16,746 nucleotides of DNA. It comes from CANGYM01 sp044235825. Lineage in GTDB: Bacteria; Pseudomonadota; Alphaproteobacteria; JAJTHO01; CANGYM01. Both the position numbers and the translations under genes were made by a program. Of the stretch, positions 6,784 through 13,931 are shown one piece after another. The first letter of the stretch is position 1, and the number at the start of each line of letters is the position of its first letter. The notes beneath the pieces were generated by a model that saw only the letters and a list, made by a program, of their open reading frames with translations, was not told the DNA's origin and did not search any database. The stretch spans positions 1 to 16,746 of the forward strand of contig JBIIHL010000030.1 in the NCBI GenBank assembly GCA_044235825.1. The letters run 5' to 3'.

Positions 6784-7278
6784 GTGTTGCAACCCTACCT
6801 TGAATTTGTCCGTTCTCTTGAACGGGTTCACCGTCAATTTTTAGAAGTCGTGAAGGCCGAACTTGACAAAGTCGGCATCCAAGACATCAACAACGTCCAA
6901 ACCCTGATTTTATTTAACATTGGTTTGGATGAACTGACCATTGGGGAATTGATCAACCGTGGTTATTATTTGGGATCCAACGTTTCCTATAACGTTCGCA
7001 AAATGGTGGAAAATACGTACCTAGAGCAGCAGCGTTCTGTTCATGATCGTCGCTCTGTCCGCGTGCGTTTAACGCCCAAGGGAAAAGATCTGTTTTTAAA
7101 ATTCCGTGACATTTTTGCCAGCCATGCAGAGCGTCTCGCCAACACCCATCTGAAGGAATCGGATATCCGTCAATCCTGTGATACCCTGCACAAGGCCGAA
7201 AAATTTTGGTCTGGCATTATTGAATATAGCCTTTACAATGCAGGGGGCGCTGCGGCTACAGGAACGTCCTCTTTCTAA
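6784..7278 (+). CDS. MarR-family winged-helix regulator (LdtR-like)
   Basis: The 164-residue product is a MarR-type transcription regulator. After a dimerisation helix at the N-terminus (L-E-F-V-R-S-L-E-R-V-H), the winged helix shows L-T-I-G-E-L-I-N-R-G-Y-Y, a recognition helix at about 63-78 (Y-L-G-S-N-V-S-Y-N-V-R-K-M), and a wing with the D-R-R-S motif at 88-91. The G-Y-Y-L-G-S-N-V-S-Y-N segment closely resembles the alphaproteobacterial LdtR group, whose Liberibacter member controls an L,D-transpeptidase; I recall this likeness and have not searched it. It starts with GTG at 6784, eight bases after AAGGAG. The last ten residues are low-complexity Gly/Ala/Thr/Ser. Its targets cannot be read from the sequence; it may regulate itself. 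Confidence 0.85.
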   Translation: MLQPYLEFVRSLERVHRQFLEVVKAELDKVGIQDINNVQTLILFNIGLDELTIGELINRGYYLGSNVSYNVRKMVENTYLEQQRSVHDRRSVRVRLTPKGKDLFLKFRDIFASHAERLANTHLKESDIRQSCDTLHKAEKFWSGIIEYSLYNAGGAAATGTSSF

Positions 7279-7330
7279 GCAAAGACGTTCTGGGAAAGCC
7301 TCGGTGTCTTCTTTTGGCAGGGGCTTTCCC
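7262..7330 (+). promoter_or_regulatory. Tandem hairpins between marR-type gene and pabA/trpG
   Basis: Two inverted repeats lie side by side. GAACGTC (7262-7268) pairs with GACGTTC (7284-7290) across the stop of the regulator gene. GGGAAAGCC (7292-7300) pairs perfectly with GGCTTTCCC (7322-7330), whose last base touches the ATG of the amidotransferase gene. The second stem encloses the G-rich GGCAGG that is the only ribosome-binding candidate. No T-run follows, so this is not a simple terminator; control of translation or mRNA processing is possible. Confidence 0.45.
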
Positions 7331-7969
7331 ATGATTCTGTTCATTGATAATTACGACAGTTTTGTTTATAATCTGGTCCATTATGTTCAGGTTATTGGAT
7401 CGGATGTGCGGGTGGTGCGCAACGATGCCATAACACTCTCAGAGATTGACGCCCTTTCCCCCGAAGCCATCATCATTTCCCCCGGGCCATGTTCCCCCAA
7501 AGAGGCTGGCATCAGTGTTCCCCTGGTGCAGTATGCGGCTGAAACAAAACGCCCCCTTTTGGGGGTTTGTTTGGGTCATCAGGCCTTGGGGGAGGCCTTT
7601 GGGGCCAACATCATTCGCGCCCCCAAACCCATGCATGGCAAGCAATCTCAGATACGCCATACAGACTGTGCGTTGTTTTCCCATATCCCCTCGCCCTATA
7701 CGGTGGCCCGTTATCATTCCTTGGTGGTGGATCATGCGCCGCAGGATTTGGTGGTCACCGCCCGCAGTGTGGATGATGATATGATTATGGCCATGCGCCA
7801 TGAATCTCTGCCCCTGTACGGTGTTCAGTTTCATCCCGAAAGCATTGCCAGCGATTATGGATATCAGTTGCTTTCTAATTTTCTCTCGTTAGCGCGGGGG
7901 CAGGTGCCACCGGTGTTTCCTGAACCCTATCCCCGTCCGTCGATAGGAAAAACCGCCATGGCTTTATAA
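7331..7969 (+). CDS. pabA: Glutamine amidotransferase of anthranilate / aminodeoxychorismate synthase (TrpG/PabA)
   Basis: This 212-residue class I glutamine amidotransferase releases ammonia from glutamine for a chorismate-using partner, in tryptophan (TrpE) or folate (PabB) synthesis. The start MILFIDNYDSFVYNL is typical of the family. The oxyanion region S-P-G-P-C is at 50-54, the catalytic Cys80 lies in G-V-C-L-G-H-Q, and His168 and Glu170 lie in F-H-P-E-S, so the triad is complete. Length is normal apart from a Pro-rich tail of about 20 residues. The frame is open upstream, but the family N-terminus fixes the ATG at 7331. No trpE, pabB or pabC neighbour is visible, so TrpG and PabA cannot be separated; it may serve both, as in some other bacteria. 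Confidence 0.85.
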   Translation: MILFIDNYDSFVYNLVHYVQVIGSDVRVVRNDAITLSEIDALSPEAIIISPGPCSPKEAGISVPLVQYAAETKRPLLGVCLGHQALGEAFGANIIRAPKPMHGKQSQIRHTDCALFSHIPSPYTVARYHSLVVDHAPQDLVVTARSVDDDMIMAMRHESLPLYGVQFHPESIASDYGYQLLSNFLSLARGQVPPVFPEPYPRPSIGKTAMAL

Positions 7970-8004
7970 AAATAATGACCTTCATCCACAGCAGGTATGG
8001 GCAC

Positions 8005-10074
8005 ATGAAACGCTTTGCTTTGTTTTTTTTCACTTTTTGGGTCGTTGGTTTTGGATTTGATCCGGCTCAGGCCGCAGCCCTGCGGATTGCCCCCCGTGTT
8101 GTGCATGCCGAGCAAGTCTCCGCCACCCTGATCGCCGCGCAAGAGGGATGGTCCCCAGGGGCCGTTCACCACTTTGCGCTGGAATTCACCCATACCCCGG
8201 GCTGGCACAGCTATTGGAAAAATCCAGGGGATTCGGGTTTGCCGACACAGTTGCAGGTGGATATTCCCTCTTCTTTTCAAATATCGCGTTTGTCGTGGCC
8301 TGTGCCCGAGCGTCTGCCGGTATCCCATCTGGTGAATTATGGATATCAGGGCACCATTCGGCTTTATTTTTCCATCACGGCCCCCAATCCCCTGCCGGAT
8401 TTAACGCGACCGATTCAAATCAAGGCCACGTGGCTGGCCTGTCAGGATATTTGCATTCCTGAGGATGCCACGTTTGTGTTGCCCCCTAAAATCCTTGGTC
8501 AAAACCCATCGCCCGATGCTGAATTTATGGAACAGCGCAAGGTGGAATTAACCTATCCCACCCTAAGCGGCCATTTTTTTGTTCAGGATCAAACCCTTGG
8601 GATTGTATTAACCTCAGCACCCCGCGCCATTACAGAAGGATACGTTTTTATCGATCAGGCCGGTGTTATCCCCCCCAGTGCGCCCCAAACGTTGGATCAA
8701 CGGGGAAAAACCCTGCTGATGCAAATCCCGCTAGAGGAAGGGGTTAATTTGCCCCTGAAAGGGCCCCTGTCCGGCTTTGTGACCTTAAACGGCACGCCCT
8801 ATACGGTGTCTTTGCCGTTGGGTTCGGCGGATGTTGGGTTTTATCGTGAACGCTTTGCGGCGTTGGGGTGGGAACAGGCGTGGTTGTATGCGTTTTTAGG
8901 GGGGCTGATTTTAAACATTATGCCCTGCGTTTTTCCCATTTTGTCGCTCAAGGCCCTTTCCATTGCCCATTTGCGGGGTAAAGAGGCACGGGAAGCCCGA
9001 ATGGACGGCGTGGTGTACGCGGGGGGGATCGTGCTGGGGTTTGTGATTATGGCCGGCATTATGGCGGGCCTGCGGCAGGCGGGTATGGCCGTGGGATGGG
9101 GATTTCAACTGCAAGAGCCGTGGTTTCTGGTCACCTTGGTTTTGATTCTTTTCGGGGTGATTCAGGGGTTGCGGGGCAAGGTGCCCGTGCATCTATCCAT
9201 TGCGGTGGCCCATCATCAGGGGTATCGGGGGGCGTTTTTGACCGGTCTGTTGGCCACGGTTCTGGCATCCCCGTGCAGCGTGCCGTTTATGGCGCCGGCC
9301 ATTGGCTTTGCCCTGACGTTGCCGGTGCCAAGTCTGGTGATGGTTTTTGTGATGCTCGGGCTGGGGATGGCGTTTCCGTATTTGCTGATCAGTATGGTGC
9401 CGGCCATTCATCGGTTGCTGCCTGCCCCGGGCCCGTGGATGCAGCATGTCAAAGCCTTGATGGTTTATCCCCTGCTGGTCACCATCCTGTGGTTGCTGTG
9501 GGTGTTGGGACAACAGGCGGGGCTTTTGGTGGTTTTGATGGTGTGTTTTGGTTTGCTGGCGGTTTCTGTGGTGTTAGGGGTGATCCAAATGTCCAAAAAA
9601 CCCGTCATGAAACGGGGATTGTGGGGGGTGATGGCGGGGTTGCTCTTGTTGATTCCCGTGCTCGCCCATACCATGGATGGGCGCAGCAGGGATAACAACG
9701 CCCAGAGTCAGGGCTTTTCTCTGGACACCCTGAATGCCCTGCGGGCCAAGGATCAGCCAGTGTTTGTTTATGCCACCGCCGATTGGTGCATCACGTGCAA
9801 AGTCAACGAGAACACAACCCTGCACCGCCAAGAGATTCAGGACTTTTTCGCCCAAAATGGCATTGCCGTTTTGCGGGCGGATTGGACACGGCGTGATGAT
9901 ACGTTGACGCGCTATCTTGAAACCTTTAACCGCAGCGGGGTTCCGGTGTATATTTTTTATCCCTCTGGCAATCGCGCCCCTGTGTTGTTGCCCCAGATCC
10001 TGAGTCCGTCTCGGGTCAAGGGCGTCATCACCCCGTTGCTGAAGGATCCCGCCTGCGCCGCCACGTCATGTTAA
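8005..10074 (+). CDS. dsbD: DsbD/ScsB-family protein-disulfide reductase
   Basis: This 689-residue membrane protein would carry reducing power from cytoplasmic thioredoxin to periplasmic thiols. A signal peptide (MKRFALFFF to A-Q-A-A) leads to a periplasmic domain at about 25-280 with the W-H-S-Y-W-K-N-P-G-D-S-G motif and the pair Cys146/Cys150 (C-Q-D-I-C). This arrangement is that of ScsB-like DsbD. The transmembrane core (about 293-555) has one Cys each in M-P-C-V-F-P (308) and S-P-C-S-V-P-F (424), the pair that relays electrons. The C-terminal thioredoxin domain has W-C-I-T-C (595/598). Two extra Cys (684, 689) lie at the very end. I prefer the ATG at 8005, which begins a proper signal peptide; an in-frame ATG at 7975 would add ten residues. 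Thiol partners are not in the window. Confidence 0.88.
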   Translation: MKRFALFFFTFWVVGFGFDPAQAAALRIAPRVVHAEQVSATLIAAQEGWSPGAVHHFALEFTHTPGWHSYWKNPGDSGLPTQLQVDIPSSFQISRLSWPVPERLPVSHLVNYGYQGTIRLYFSITAPNPLPDLTRPIQIKATWLACQDICIPEDATFVLPPKILGQNPSPDAEFMEQRKVELTYPTLSGHFFVQDQTLGIVLTSAPRAITEGYVFIDQAGVIPPSAPQTLDQRGKTLLMQIPLEEGVNLPLKGPLSGFVTLNGTPYTVSLPLGSADVGFYRERFAALGWEQAWLYAFLGGLILNIMPCVFPILSLKALSIAHLRGKEAREARMDGVVYAGGIVLGFVIMAGIMAGLRQAGMAVGWGFQLQEPWFLVTLVLILFGVIQGLRGKVPVHLSIAVAHHQGYRGAFLTGLLATVLASPCSVPFMAPAIGFALTLPVPSLVMVFVMLGLGMAFPYLLISMVPAIHRLLPAPGPWMQHVKALMVYPLLVTILWLLWVLGQQAGLLVVLMVCFGLLAVSVVLGVIQMSKKPVMKRGLWGVMAGLLLLIPVLAHTMDGRSRDNNAQSQGFSLDTLNALRAKDQPVFVYATADWCITCKVNENTTLHRQEIQDFFAQNGIAVLRADWTRRDDTLTRYLETFNRSGVPVYIFYPSGNRAPVLLPQILSPSRVKGVITPLLKDPACAATSC

Positions 10075-10096
10075 ATTCAAAGAGAAAGTCGTTTGT

Positions 10097-10810
10097 ATGA
10101 AAAAAGCCCTTGTTCTGTTTGCTGTGATTCTGATGATGGGGGGGATGCAGGCCATGGCATCCTCAGACGATCAAGCGCAGGATATTCTGACGGTTTCCGG
10201 CGTGGGGGAGGTTAAGGTTGCGGCCAATGTGGCCATTGTGTCTTTGGCCGTGGAAACGACAGGAAAAACCAGCGCAGCCACCCAAACCGAAGCCGCCCGC
10301 AAAACCAGCGCGGTGGTGGCGTTTTTAAAGGCTGAACAGGTCAAAAAGCTGCAAACCACGCAGGCCACCCTGAATCCAGAGTATCGCTATGATCAGGGCA
10401 AAAACACACTGATTGGCCATCGGGCGGTGCAGGCATTGTCTTTTGAAACGCCCACGGATCAGGCCGGACGCATCATGGATCAGGCCGTGGCCAAAGGGGC
10501 CACACGGGTGGATTCTGTAACCTTTCAGGCCGATGACGCCAGTCGTCAAAAAGCCGAGGCCGAGGCCCTGAGCCGCGCCGCCAACAACGCCCGCGCCAAG
10601 GCCAAAACTGTTTTGGATGCCTTGGGCCTGACCTGGCAGAGGATTGCCTTTATCCGTGTGGACCCCGTAGCATCCATTCAACCCATGCCCAGACCCTTTG
10701 CCATACGGGCCATGAGTGCGGATGCGGCCCCCGCATCGGCCCCCTCCCCTACCCTTGGCGGGGAAGATACGGTGCGGGTGTCGGTGGAGATGGGGATTGT
10801 GTATCGTTAG
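10097..10810 (+). CDS. Periplasmic SIMPL-domain (DUF541) protein
   Basis: The 237-residue product has a signal peptide (MKKALVLFAVILMMGG, cleavage after A-M-A near residue 21) and then the SIMPL fold: I-L-T-V-S-G-V-G-E-V-K-V at the front, the E-T-T-G-K-T-S-A-A-T-Q-T-E-A stretch, and a later helix rich in A-R-A-K-A-K. Members such as E. coli YggE are linked to oxidative-stress tolerance, but the biochemical role is unclear. It starts 22 bases after dsbD, with AAAGAGAAAG upstream, so the two are probably cotranscribed; both may act on envelope redox balance, which is inference. Its stop lies nine bases from that of the convergent anmK, and I see no terminator there. Confidence 0.83.
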   Translation: MKKALVLFAVILMMGGMQAMASSDDQAQDILTVSGVGEVKVAANVAIVSLAVETTGKTSAATQTEAARKTSAVVAFLKAEQVKKLQTTQATLNPEYRYDQGKNTLIGHRAVQALSFETPTDQAGRIMDQAVAKGATRVDSVTFQADDASRQKAEAEALSRAANNARAKAKTVLDALGLTWQRIAFIRVDPVASIQPMPRPFAIRAMSADAAPASAPSPTLGGEDTVRVSVEMGIVYR

Positions 10811-10819
10811 GCGGACGCT

Positions 10820-11890
10820 TTAGGGATACGTCCAAACACCCCCGCATGTGGGCACCCTGACCCCCGTGGTTTCCGGAAAGGAATACGGCAAGCCCAAAAA
10901 ACTGCGAATGCCGAGGTAGGCAAAGGCCTCGGCCTCCATAAAATCACTGTCAAAGCCGGCGGTGTCACCGTCCCGCACGGGGCAAGGCAGGTTTTGGGAT
11001 AACATATCCACAATGGCTTTGTTTTTTCGCCCGCCGCCCACCAGCAGGCATTCTGCGCAGTCAGGTTGGTGCATCAGAATGCCCCGCGCAATGGCCAAAG
11101 CCGTGACATAAACCAGCGTGGCCAAATGATCGTTCAAAGGCAGCCCGTCCAGCATCGCAGCACGCTGGGCAAAATGGTTACGATCCAGAGATTTTGGCCC
11201 TTTTTTTTCAAAAAAAGGATCGGCGAGCAAAGCCTCTGCCAAATCTGTGTTCCGATATCCGGATAAAGCCAATGCCCCCCCATGATCATAGCGGGCACCG
11301 ATGGTTTTTTGCAAAATATCATCCATCAGGGCATTCCCTGGCCCCGCATCAAAGGCGATCATGCCTTCGTTTTCATCCACCAGCGTGATGTTGCTGACCC
11401 CGCCGATGTTGACAATGGCCAAGGGCTTGGGATGTCCCCGTCCCCGCACGCGGTGGTAAAGGGGCACGAGGGGGGCCCCTTGGCCGCCGTTTTGCATGTC
11501 TTTCTGACGAAAATCCGACACCACGGGAATGCCAAAACGGCTGGCCAAGGCCGCGGGATCATCCATCTGATGCGTCCATCCCAAATCGGGGCGATGATCA
11601 AGGGTGTGGCCATGACTGGCGATGAAATCGGGCCTTAGGTTTGATTGTGACAGGATCGCTTCGCAGGCCCGTTGGCACCAGTGGGAAAATTCAGCCCGAA
11701 CGGCCTCATCCTCTTGATGCTGGTGGGCGCACACCAACAGGCGCTTTCGGAAATCATCCGGATACGCCACAAAGGCGGCGGAGAGGGTTTCCACCGTGTC
11801 CTCTCCGTCGCTGCGAATCAGGGCCGCATCGATCCCATCGGCGGAGGTGCCGCTCATCAGGCCCAAGGAAAGAAACAATCGCTTTGTCAT
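10820..11890 (-). CDS. anmK: Anhydro-N-acetylmuramic acid kinase
   Basis: AnmK phosphorylates 1,6-anhydro-N-acetylmuramic acid while opening its anhydro ring, giving MurNAc-6-phosphate in cell-wall recycling. The 356-residue protein has normal family length. Seen motifs are the N-terminal phosphate loop G-L-M-S-G-T-S-A-D-G-I-D at 10-21, A-S-H-G-H-T at 91-96, D-F-R-Q-K-D-M-Q-N-G-G-Q-G-A-P-L at 126-141, N-I-G-G-V-S-N-I-T at 161-169, and F-D-A-G-P-G-N at 180-186, whose Asp181 is the likely catalytic base. The upstream ribosome binding site is weak (AGGG). It stands alone on the minus strand, convergent with the SIMPL gene and divergent from ahpC. Its presence implies that the cell recycles peptidoglycan. 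Confidence 0.93.
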   Translation of the reverse strand: MTKRLFLSLGLMSGTSADGIDAALIRSDGEDTVETLSAAFVAYPDDFRKRLLVCAHQHQEDEAVRAEFSHWCQRACEAILSQSNLRPDFIASHGHTLDHRPDLGWTHQMDDPAALASRFGIPVVSDFRQKDMQNGGQGAPLVPLYHRVRGRGHPKPLAIVNIGGVSNITLVDENEGMIAFDAGPGNALMDDILQKTIGARYDHGGALALSGYRNTDLAEALLADPFFEKKGPKSLDRNHFAQRAAMLDGLPLNDHLATLVYVTALAIARGILMHQPDCAECLLVGGGRKNKAIVDMLSQNLPCPVRDGDTAGFDSDFMEAEAFAYLGIRSFLGLPYSFPETTGVRVPTCGGVWTYP

Positions 11891-11944
11891 GCCCTAAAAC
11901 CTGCCCCAAAAGGGACGTTGGGTAAAGGGGTTTTGTGATTTTAA

Positions 11945-11953
11945 GGGGGGGGG
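11945..11953. repeat. Run of nine G
   Basis: A homopolymer of nine G lies 26 bases upstream of the predicted ahpC -35 element, in the anmK/ahpC divergent gap. Runs of this length are prone to slippage and can tune nearby promoters. Runs of seven or eight also occur in this window within genes (1501-1507, 15995-16002), so it may only reflect local base preference. Confidence 0.7.
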
Positions 11954-11979
11954 TGTGAACTCAGGGCCGTGAAAAGCCC

Positions 11980-12008
11980 TTTACACCCGCGCGAAACTGC
12001 CCTATACC
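11980..12008 (+). promoter_or_regulatory. Sigma-70-like promoter of ahpC
   Basis: TTTACA (11980-11985) and TATACC (12003-12008) are separated by exactly 17 bases and sit about 40 bases before the ahpC start codon. AGGAGA at 12037-12042, eight bases before the ATG, completes the signal set. Between promoter and ribosome binding site lies the perfect 10-base palindrome TTTGTACAAA (12017-12026), a candidate regulator site. The position of the transcript start is inferred. Confidence 0.6.
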
Positions 12009-12016
12009 TGAGTAAC

Positions 12017-12026
12017 TTTGTACAAA
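12017..12026. promoter_or_regulatory. Palindrome TTTGTACAAA in ahpC leader
   Basis: This perfect dyad lies just downstream of the predicted -10, where a bound repressor would block transcription. Peroxide regulators often control ahpC, but the dyad is shorter than known OxyR or PerR sites, so the regulator is unknown. Confidence 0.35.
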
Positions 12027-12050
12027 ATAATGCATCAGGAGATCTAAACT

Positions 12051-12593
12051 ATGCTCGGCGTTGGACAGCCTTTCCCCTCTTTTTCCGTCACGGCCACAGC
12101 CACCACACAGCTGAAGGATGCGTTTGTGACCATTGACAACAAAACCTACAGCGGCAAATGGCTGGTTTTCATTTTCTATCCTAAAGACTTTACCTTTGTC
12201 TGCCCGACCGAGCTGGTGGGTTTTGGAAAGAAAATCAAAGATTTCAAAGATCGCGATACGCAGGTTCTGGGCGCCAGTGTGGACAGTGAGTTTGTGCATT
12301 TGGCTTGGCGTCAACACAACGCGGATCTGAACGATCTTCCTTATCCTTTGCTGGCCGATGTGAAGCGCGAGTTGAGCGCGAGCTTGGGCATTCTGGATGA
12401 AACAGCCGGTGTTTCCCAGCGTGCGACCTTTATCGTGGACCCCGAAGGCATCATTCGTTTTGTGATGGTGACGGATCTGAGCGTAGGTCGTAACCCTGAT
12501 GAAGTTCTGCGGGTTCTGGATGCCCTGCAAACCGACGAGCTGTGCCCCTGCAACTGGAAAAAAGGCGAAGACACCATCCATCTGGATAAATAA
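12051..12593 (+). CDS. ahpC: Alkyl hydroperoxide reductase AhpC (peroxiredoxin)
   Basis: AhpC reduces hydrogen peroxide, organic peroxides and peroxynitrite in the cytoplasm. The 180-residue protein has the peroxidatic Cys51 in F-T-F-V-C-P-T-E, with Thr48 and Arg124 (V-S-Q-R-A-T-F) completing the active site, and the C-terminal E-L-C-P-C-N-W with Cys165 and Cys167. A Cys-x-Cys tail is the form seen in mycobacterial AhpC, which is re-reduced by AhpD rather than AhpF. The gene for AhpD follows directly, and no ahpF is present. It has its own promoter and strong ribosome binding site upstream, and a perfect-stem terminator right after its stop, so it probably makes a short abundant transcript with some read-through to ahpD. 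Confidence 0.95.
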   Translation: MLGVGQPFPSFSVTATATTQLKDAFVTIDNKTYSGKWLVFIFYPKDFTFVCPTELVGFGKKIKDFKDRDTQVLGASVDSEFVHLAWRQHNADLNDLPYPLLADVKRELSASLGILDETAGVSQRATFIVDPEGIIRFVMVTDLSVGRNPDEVLRVLDALQTDELCPCNWKKGEDTIHLDK

Positions 12594-12603
12594 GGTGTGT
12601 TGA

Positions 12604-12632
12604 AAAGGGGGCCCCTAAGGCCCCCTTTGTTT
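12604..12632 (+). terminator. Rho-independent terminator between ahpC and ahpD
   Basis: AAAGGGGGCC (12604-12613) and GGCCCCCTTT (12619-12628) form a perfect ten-base stem with loop CCTAA, followed by GTTT. The T-run is short, so termination may be partial. It begins ten bases after the ahpC stop and ends 24 bases before the ahpD start. Confidence 0.75.
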
Positions 12633-12656
12633 AAAACTGATTTGGGATGTGTAACC

Positions 12657-13187
12657 ATGACAATCGATTCTTTGAAAGAGGGCCTTGGGGATGATGCCAA
12701 GGACATTCGCATCAACCTTTCCAAAATTTTAACCGAAGACGGCGCCCCGTCCCTGAGCGAGAAACAGATTTTTCTTATTGCCTTGGCCTCTGCCTATACC
12801 CTGAAAAATGAATACCTGCTGGAGGCCCTGAAAACCGATTCCCGCGGCATCGTCAGTGATGCTGAGCGTGTGGGCACCCAAACTGCCGCCACCATGATGG
12901 CCATGAACAACATTTATTACCGTTTTGTGCATTTGGTGGGGGGCGATTATACGGCTTTGCCGGCCAATTTGCGCATGATGTCCCTGAACAATTCGGGGCT
13001 GGAGAAACTTGATTTCGAACTGTGCTCTTTGGCCGTTTCCGCCATTACGGGCTGCGGGATGTGCATGGAATCCCACACGCACCATTTGGAAAAGGCCGGC
13101 CTTTCCAAGGTCAGCATTCAGTCGGCCATTCGTATTGCGGCGGTTTTGCATGCAACGTCCCAGGCCCTGTTCAACGCGGCCCAATAA
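12657..13187 (+). CDS. ahpD: Alkyl hydroperoxide reductase AhpD
   Basis: AhpD is the small helical reductant that regenerates oxidised AhpC, drawing electrons from a lipoamide-linked system. The 176-residue protein has the family length and the active site: C-G-M-C at 133-136, His140 in the following M-E-S-H, and Glu121 in F-E-L as the proton-relay partner. The frame is open upstream to a GTG at 12597, but that part lies over the terminator hairpin. I therefore chose the ATG at 12657, which starts MTIDSLKEGL like known AhpD. Only a weak GGGATG precedes it. coaE follows after 13 bases, so the two are likely cotranscribed. Confidence 0.93.
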   Translation: MTIDSLKEGLGDDAKDIRINLSKILTEDGAPSLSEKQIFLIALASAYTLKNEYLLEALKTDSRGIVSDAERVGTQTAATMMAMNNIYYRFVHLVGGDYTALPANLRMMSLNNSGLEKLDFELCSLAVSAITGCGMCMESHTHHLEKAGLSKVSIQSAIRIAAVLHATSQALFNAAQ

Positions 13188-13200
13188 ACGTCTGTTTCCC

Positions 13201-13800
13201 ATGACCATTGTGGGCCTAACGGGCTCTATCGGCATGGGAAAATCCACCGTATCGGCCATGATGCGCCAGATGGGCGTGCCTGTTTTTGATGCGGATGCGG
13301 CTGTTCACACCTTAATGGCCAAAGATAAAGCCGTCCGCGCGGCGTTGGCCGAGGCATTCCCCGAGTGTGTGGATCTGTCCCGCGTTGACGCGGTGGATCG
13401 TGGGGCCTTGGGATCTGTGGTGTTTGGCGATCCTGACAAAAAACATCGTTTGGAATCCATCCTGCATCCGGCGGTTGGGCGGGCGCGTCAGGCTTGGCTG
13501 CGGCGGTGTGGCCGGTGTCCGGTGGTGGTGTGTGACATTCCCCTGCTGTTTGAAACGGGGTTGCATCATACCGTGGATGTGGTGGCGGTGGTGTCCGCGC
13601 CGGCCTTTGTGCAACGCCAGAGGGTTTTACGGCGATCCGGCATGACCCTAGAGCGCTTTCAGGCCATCCTGAATCACCAATGGCCCGACGCCCAAAAATG
13701 CCGCCATGCGGATGTTGTTTTGCACAGCGGAAGATCTTTGGGAGCCCTAAGGCGTCAAGTCATTGATTTTATTGATGGATTTTCATCAAAGGTCAGATGA
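13201..13800 (+). CDS. coaE: Dephospho-CoA kinase
   Basis: CoaE phosphorylates the 3'-hydroxyl of dephospho-CoA with ATP, the last step of coenzyme A synthesis. The 199-residue product starts MTIVGLTGSIGMGKSTVS, with the P-loop G-S-I-G-M-G-K-S at 8-15. It continues with the family's V-F-D-A-D-x-x-V-H segment (28-36), H-P near 89-90, and the D-I-P-L-L-F-E-T-G motif at 112-120. Length is normal. The frame is open upstream into ahpD, but the P-loop position fixes the ATG at 13201. In many alphaproteobacteria coaE lies near dnaQ; here it instead follows ahpD and is followed by a non-coding gap. Confidence 0.94.
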   Translation: MTIVGLTGSIGMGKSTVSAMMRQMGVPVFDADAAVHTLMAKDKAVRAALAEAFPECVDLSRVDAVDRGALGSVVFGDPDKKHRLESILHPAVGRARQAWLRRCGRCPVVVCDIPLLFETGLHHTVDVVAVVSAPAFVQRQRVLRRSGMTLERFQAILNHQWPDAQKCRHADVVLHSGRSLGALRRQVIDFIDGFSSKVR

Positions 13801-13879
13801 TGTATCACATGAGAAAAAAATAAAAAATCTTTTTTTTACAATAGGATGGGGATAGTTGTTGAGAGTCTTTCTTAAGATT

Positions 13880-13926
13880 GGGAGGAGGCTTGGGGAAAAT
13901 ACCCGCTAAACCTCCCTTTTATCTTT
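13880..13926 (+). terminator. Possible terminator downstream of coaE
   Basis: GGGAGG (13880-13885) can pair with CCTCCC (13911-13916); a small GGG/CCC stem can form inside the loop, and TTTTATCTTT follows. It lies 80 bases after the coaE stop and just beyond the end of petC on the other strand. The stem is short and the loop long, so efficiency is uncertain. Between coaE and this site there is only an A/T-rich stretch with an A-run and a T-run. Confidence 0.4.
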
Positions 13927-13931
13927 TCAGA

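Noticed and set aside
7178..7330. Upstream extension of pabA/trpG
   Set aside because: It overlaps the MarR-type gene and the hairpins; family members begin at M-I-L-F-I-D-N-Y-D-S-F.
7975..8004. ATG at 7975 as dsbD start
   Set aside because: It would put ten polar residues before an otherwise well-formed signal peptide starting at 8005; not excluded outright.
9096..9695. 199-codon frame inside dsbD on the same strand
   Set aside because: Gly/Ala/Val-rich shadow of the GC-rich transmembrane coding region; it has no own motifs and dsbD is intact.
13009..13200. Upstream extension of coaE
   Set aside because: It overlaps the ahpD coding sequence; the P-loop must lie within the first 15 residues.
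12729..13259. 176-codon minus-strand frame opposite ahpD
   Set aside because: AhpD on the plus strand has a full active site; the reverse frame has no ribosome binding site or family resemblance.
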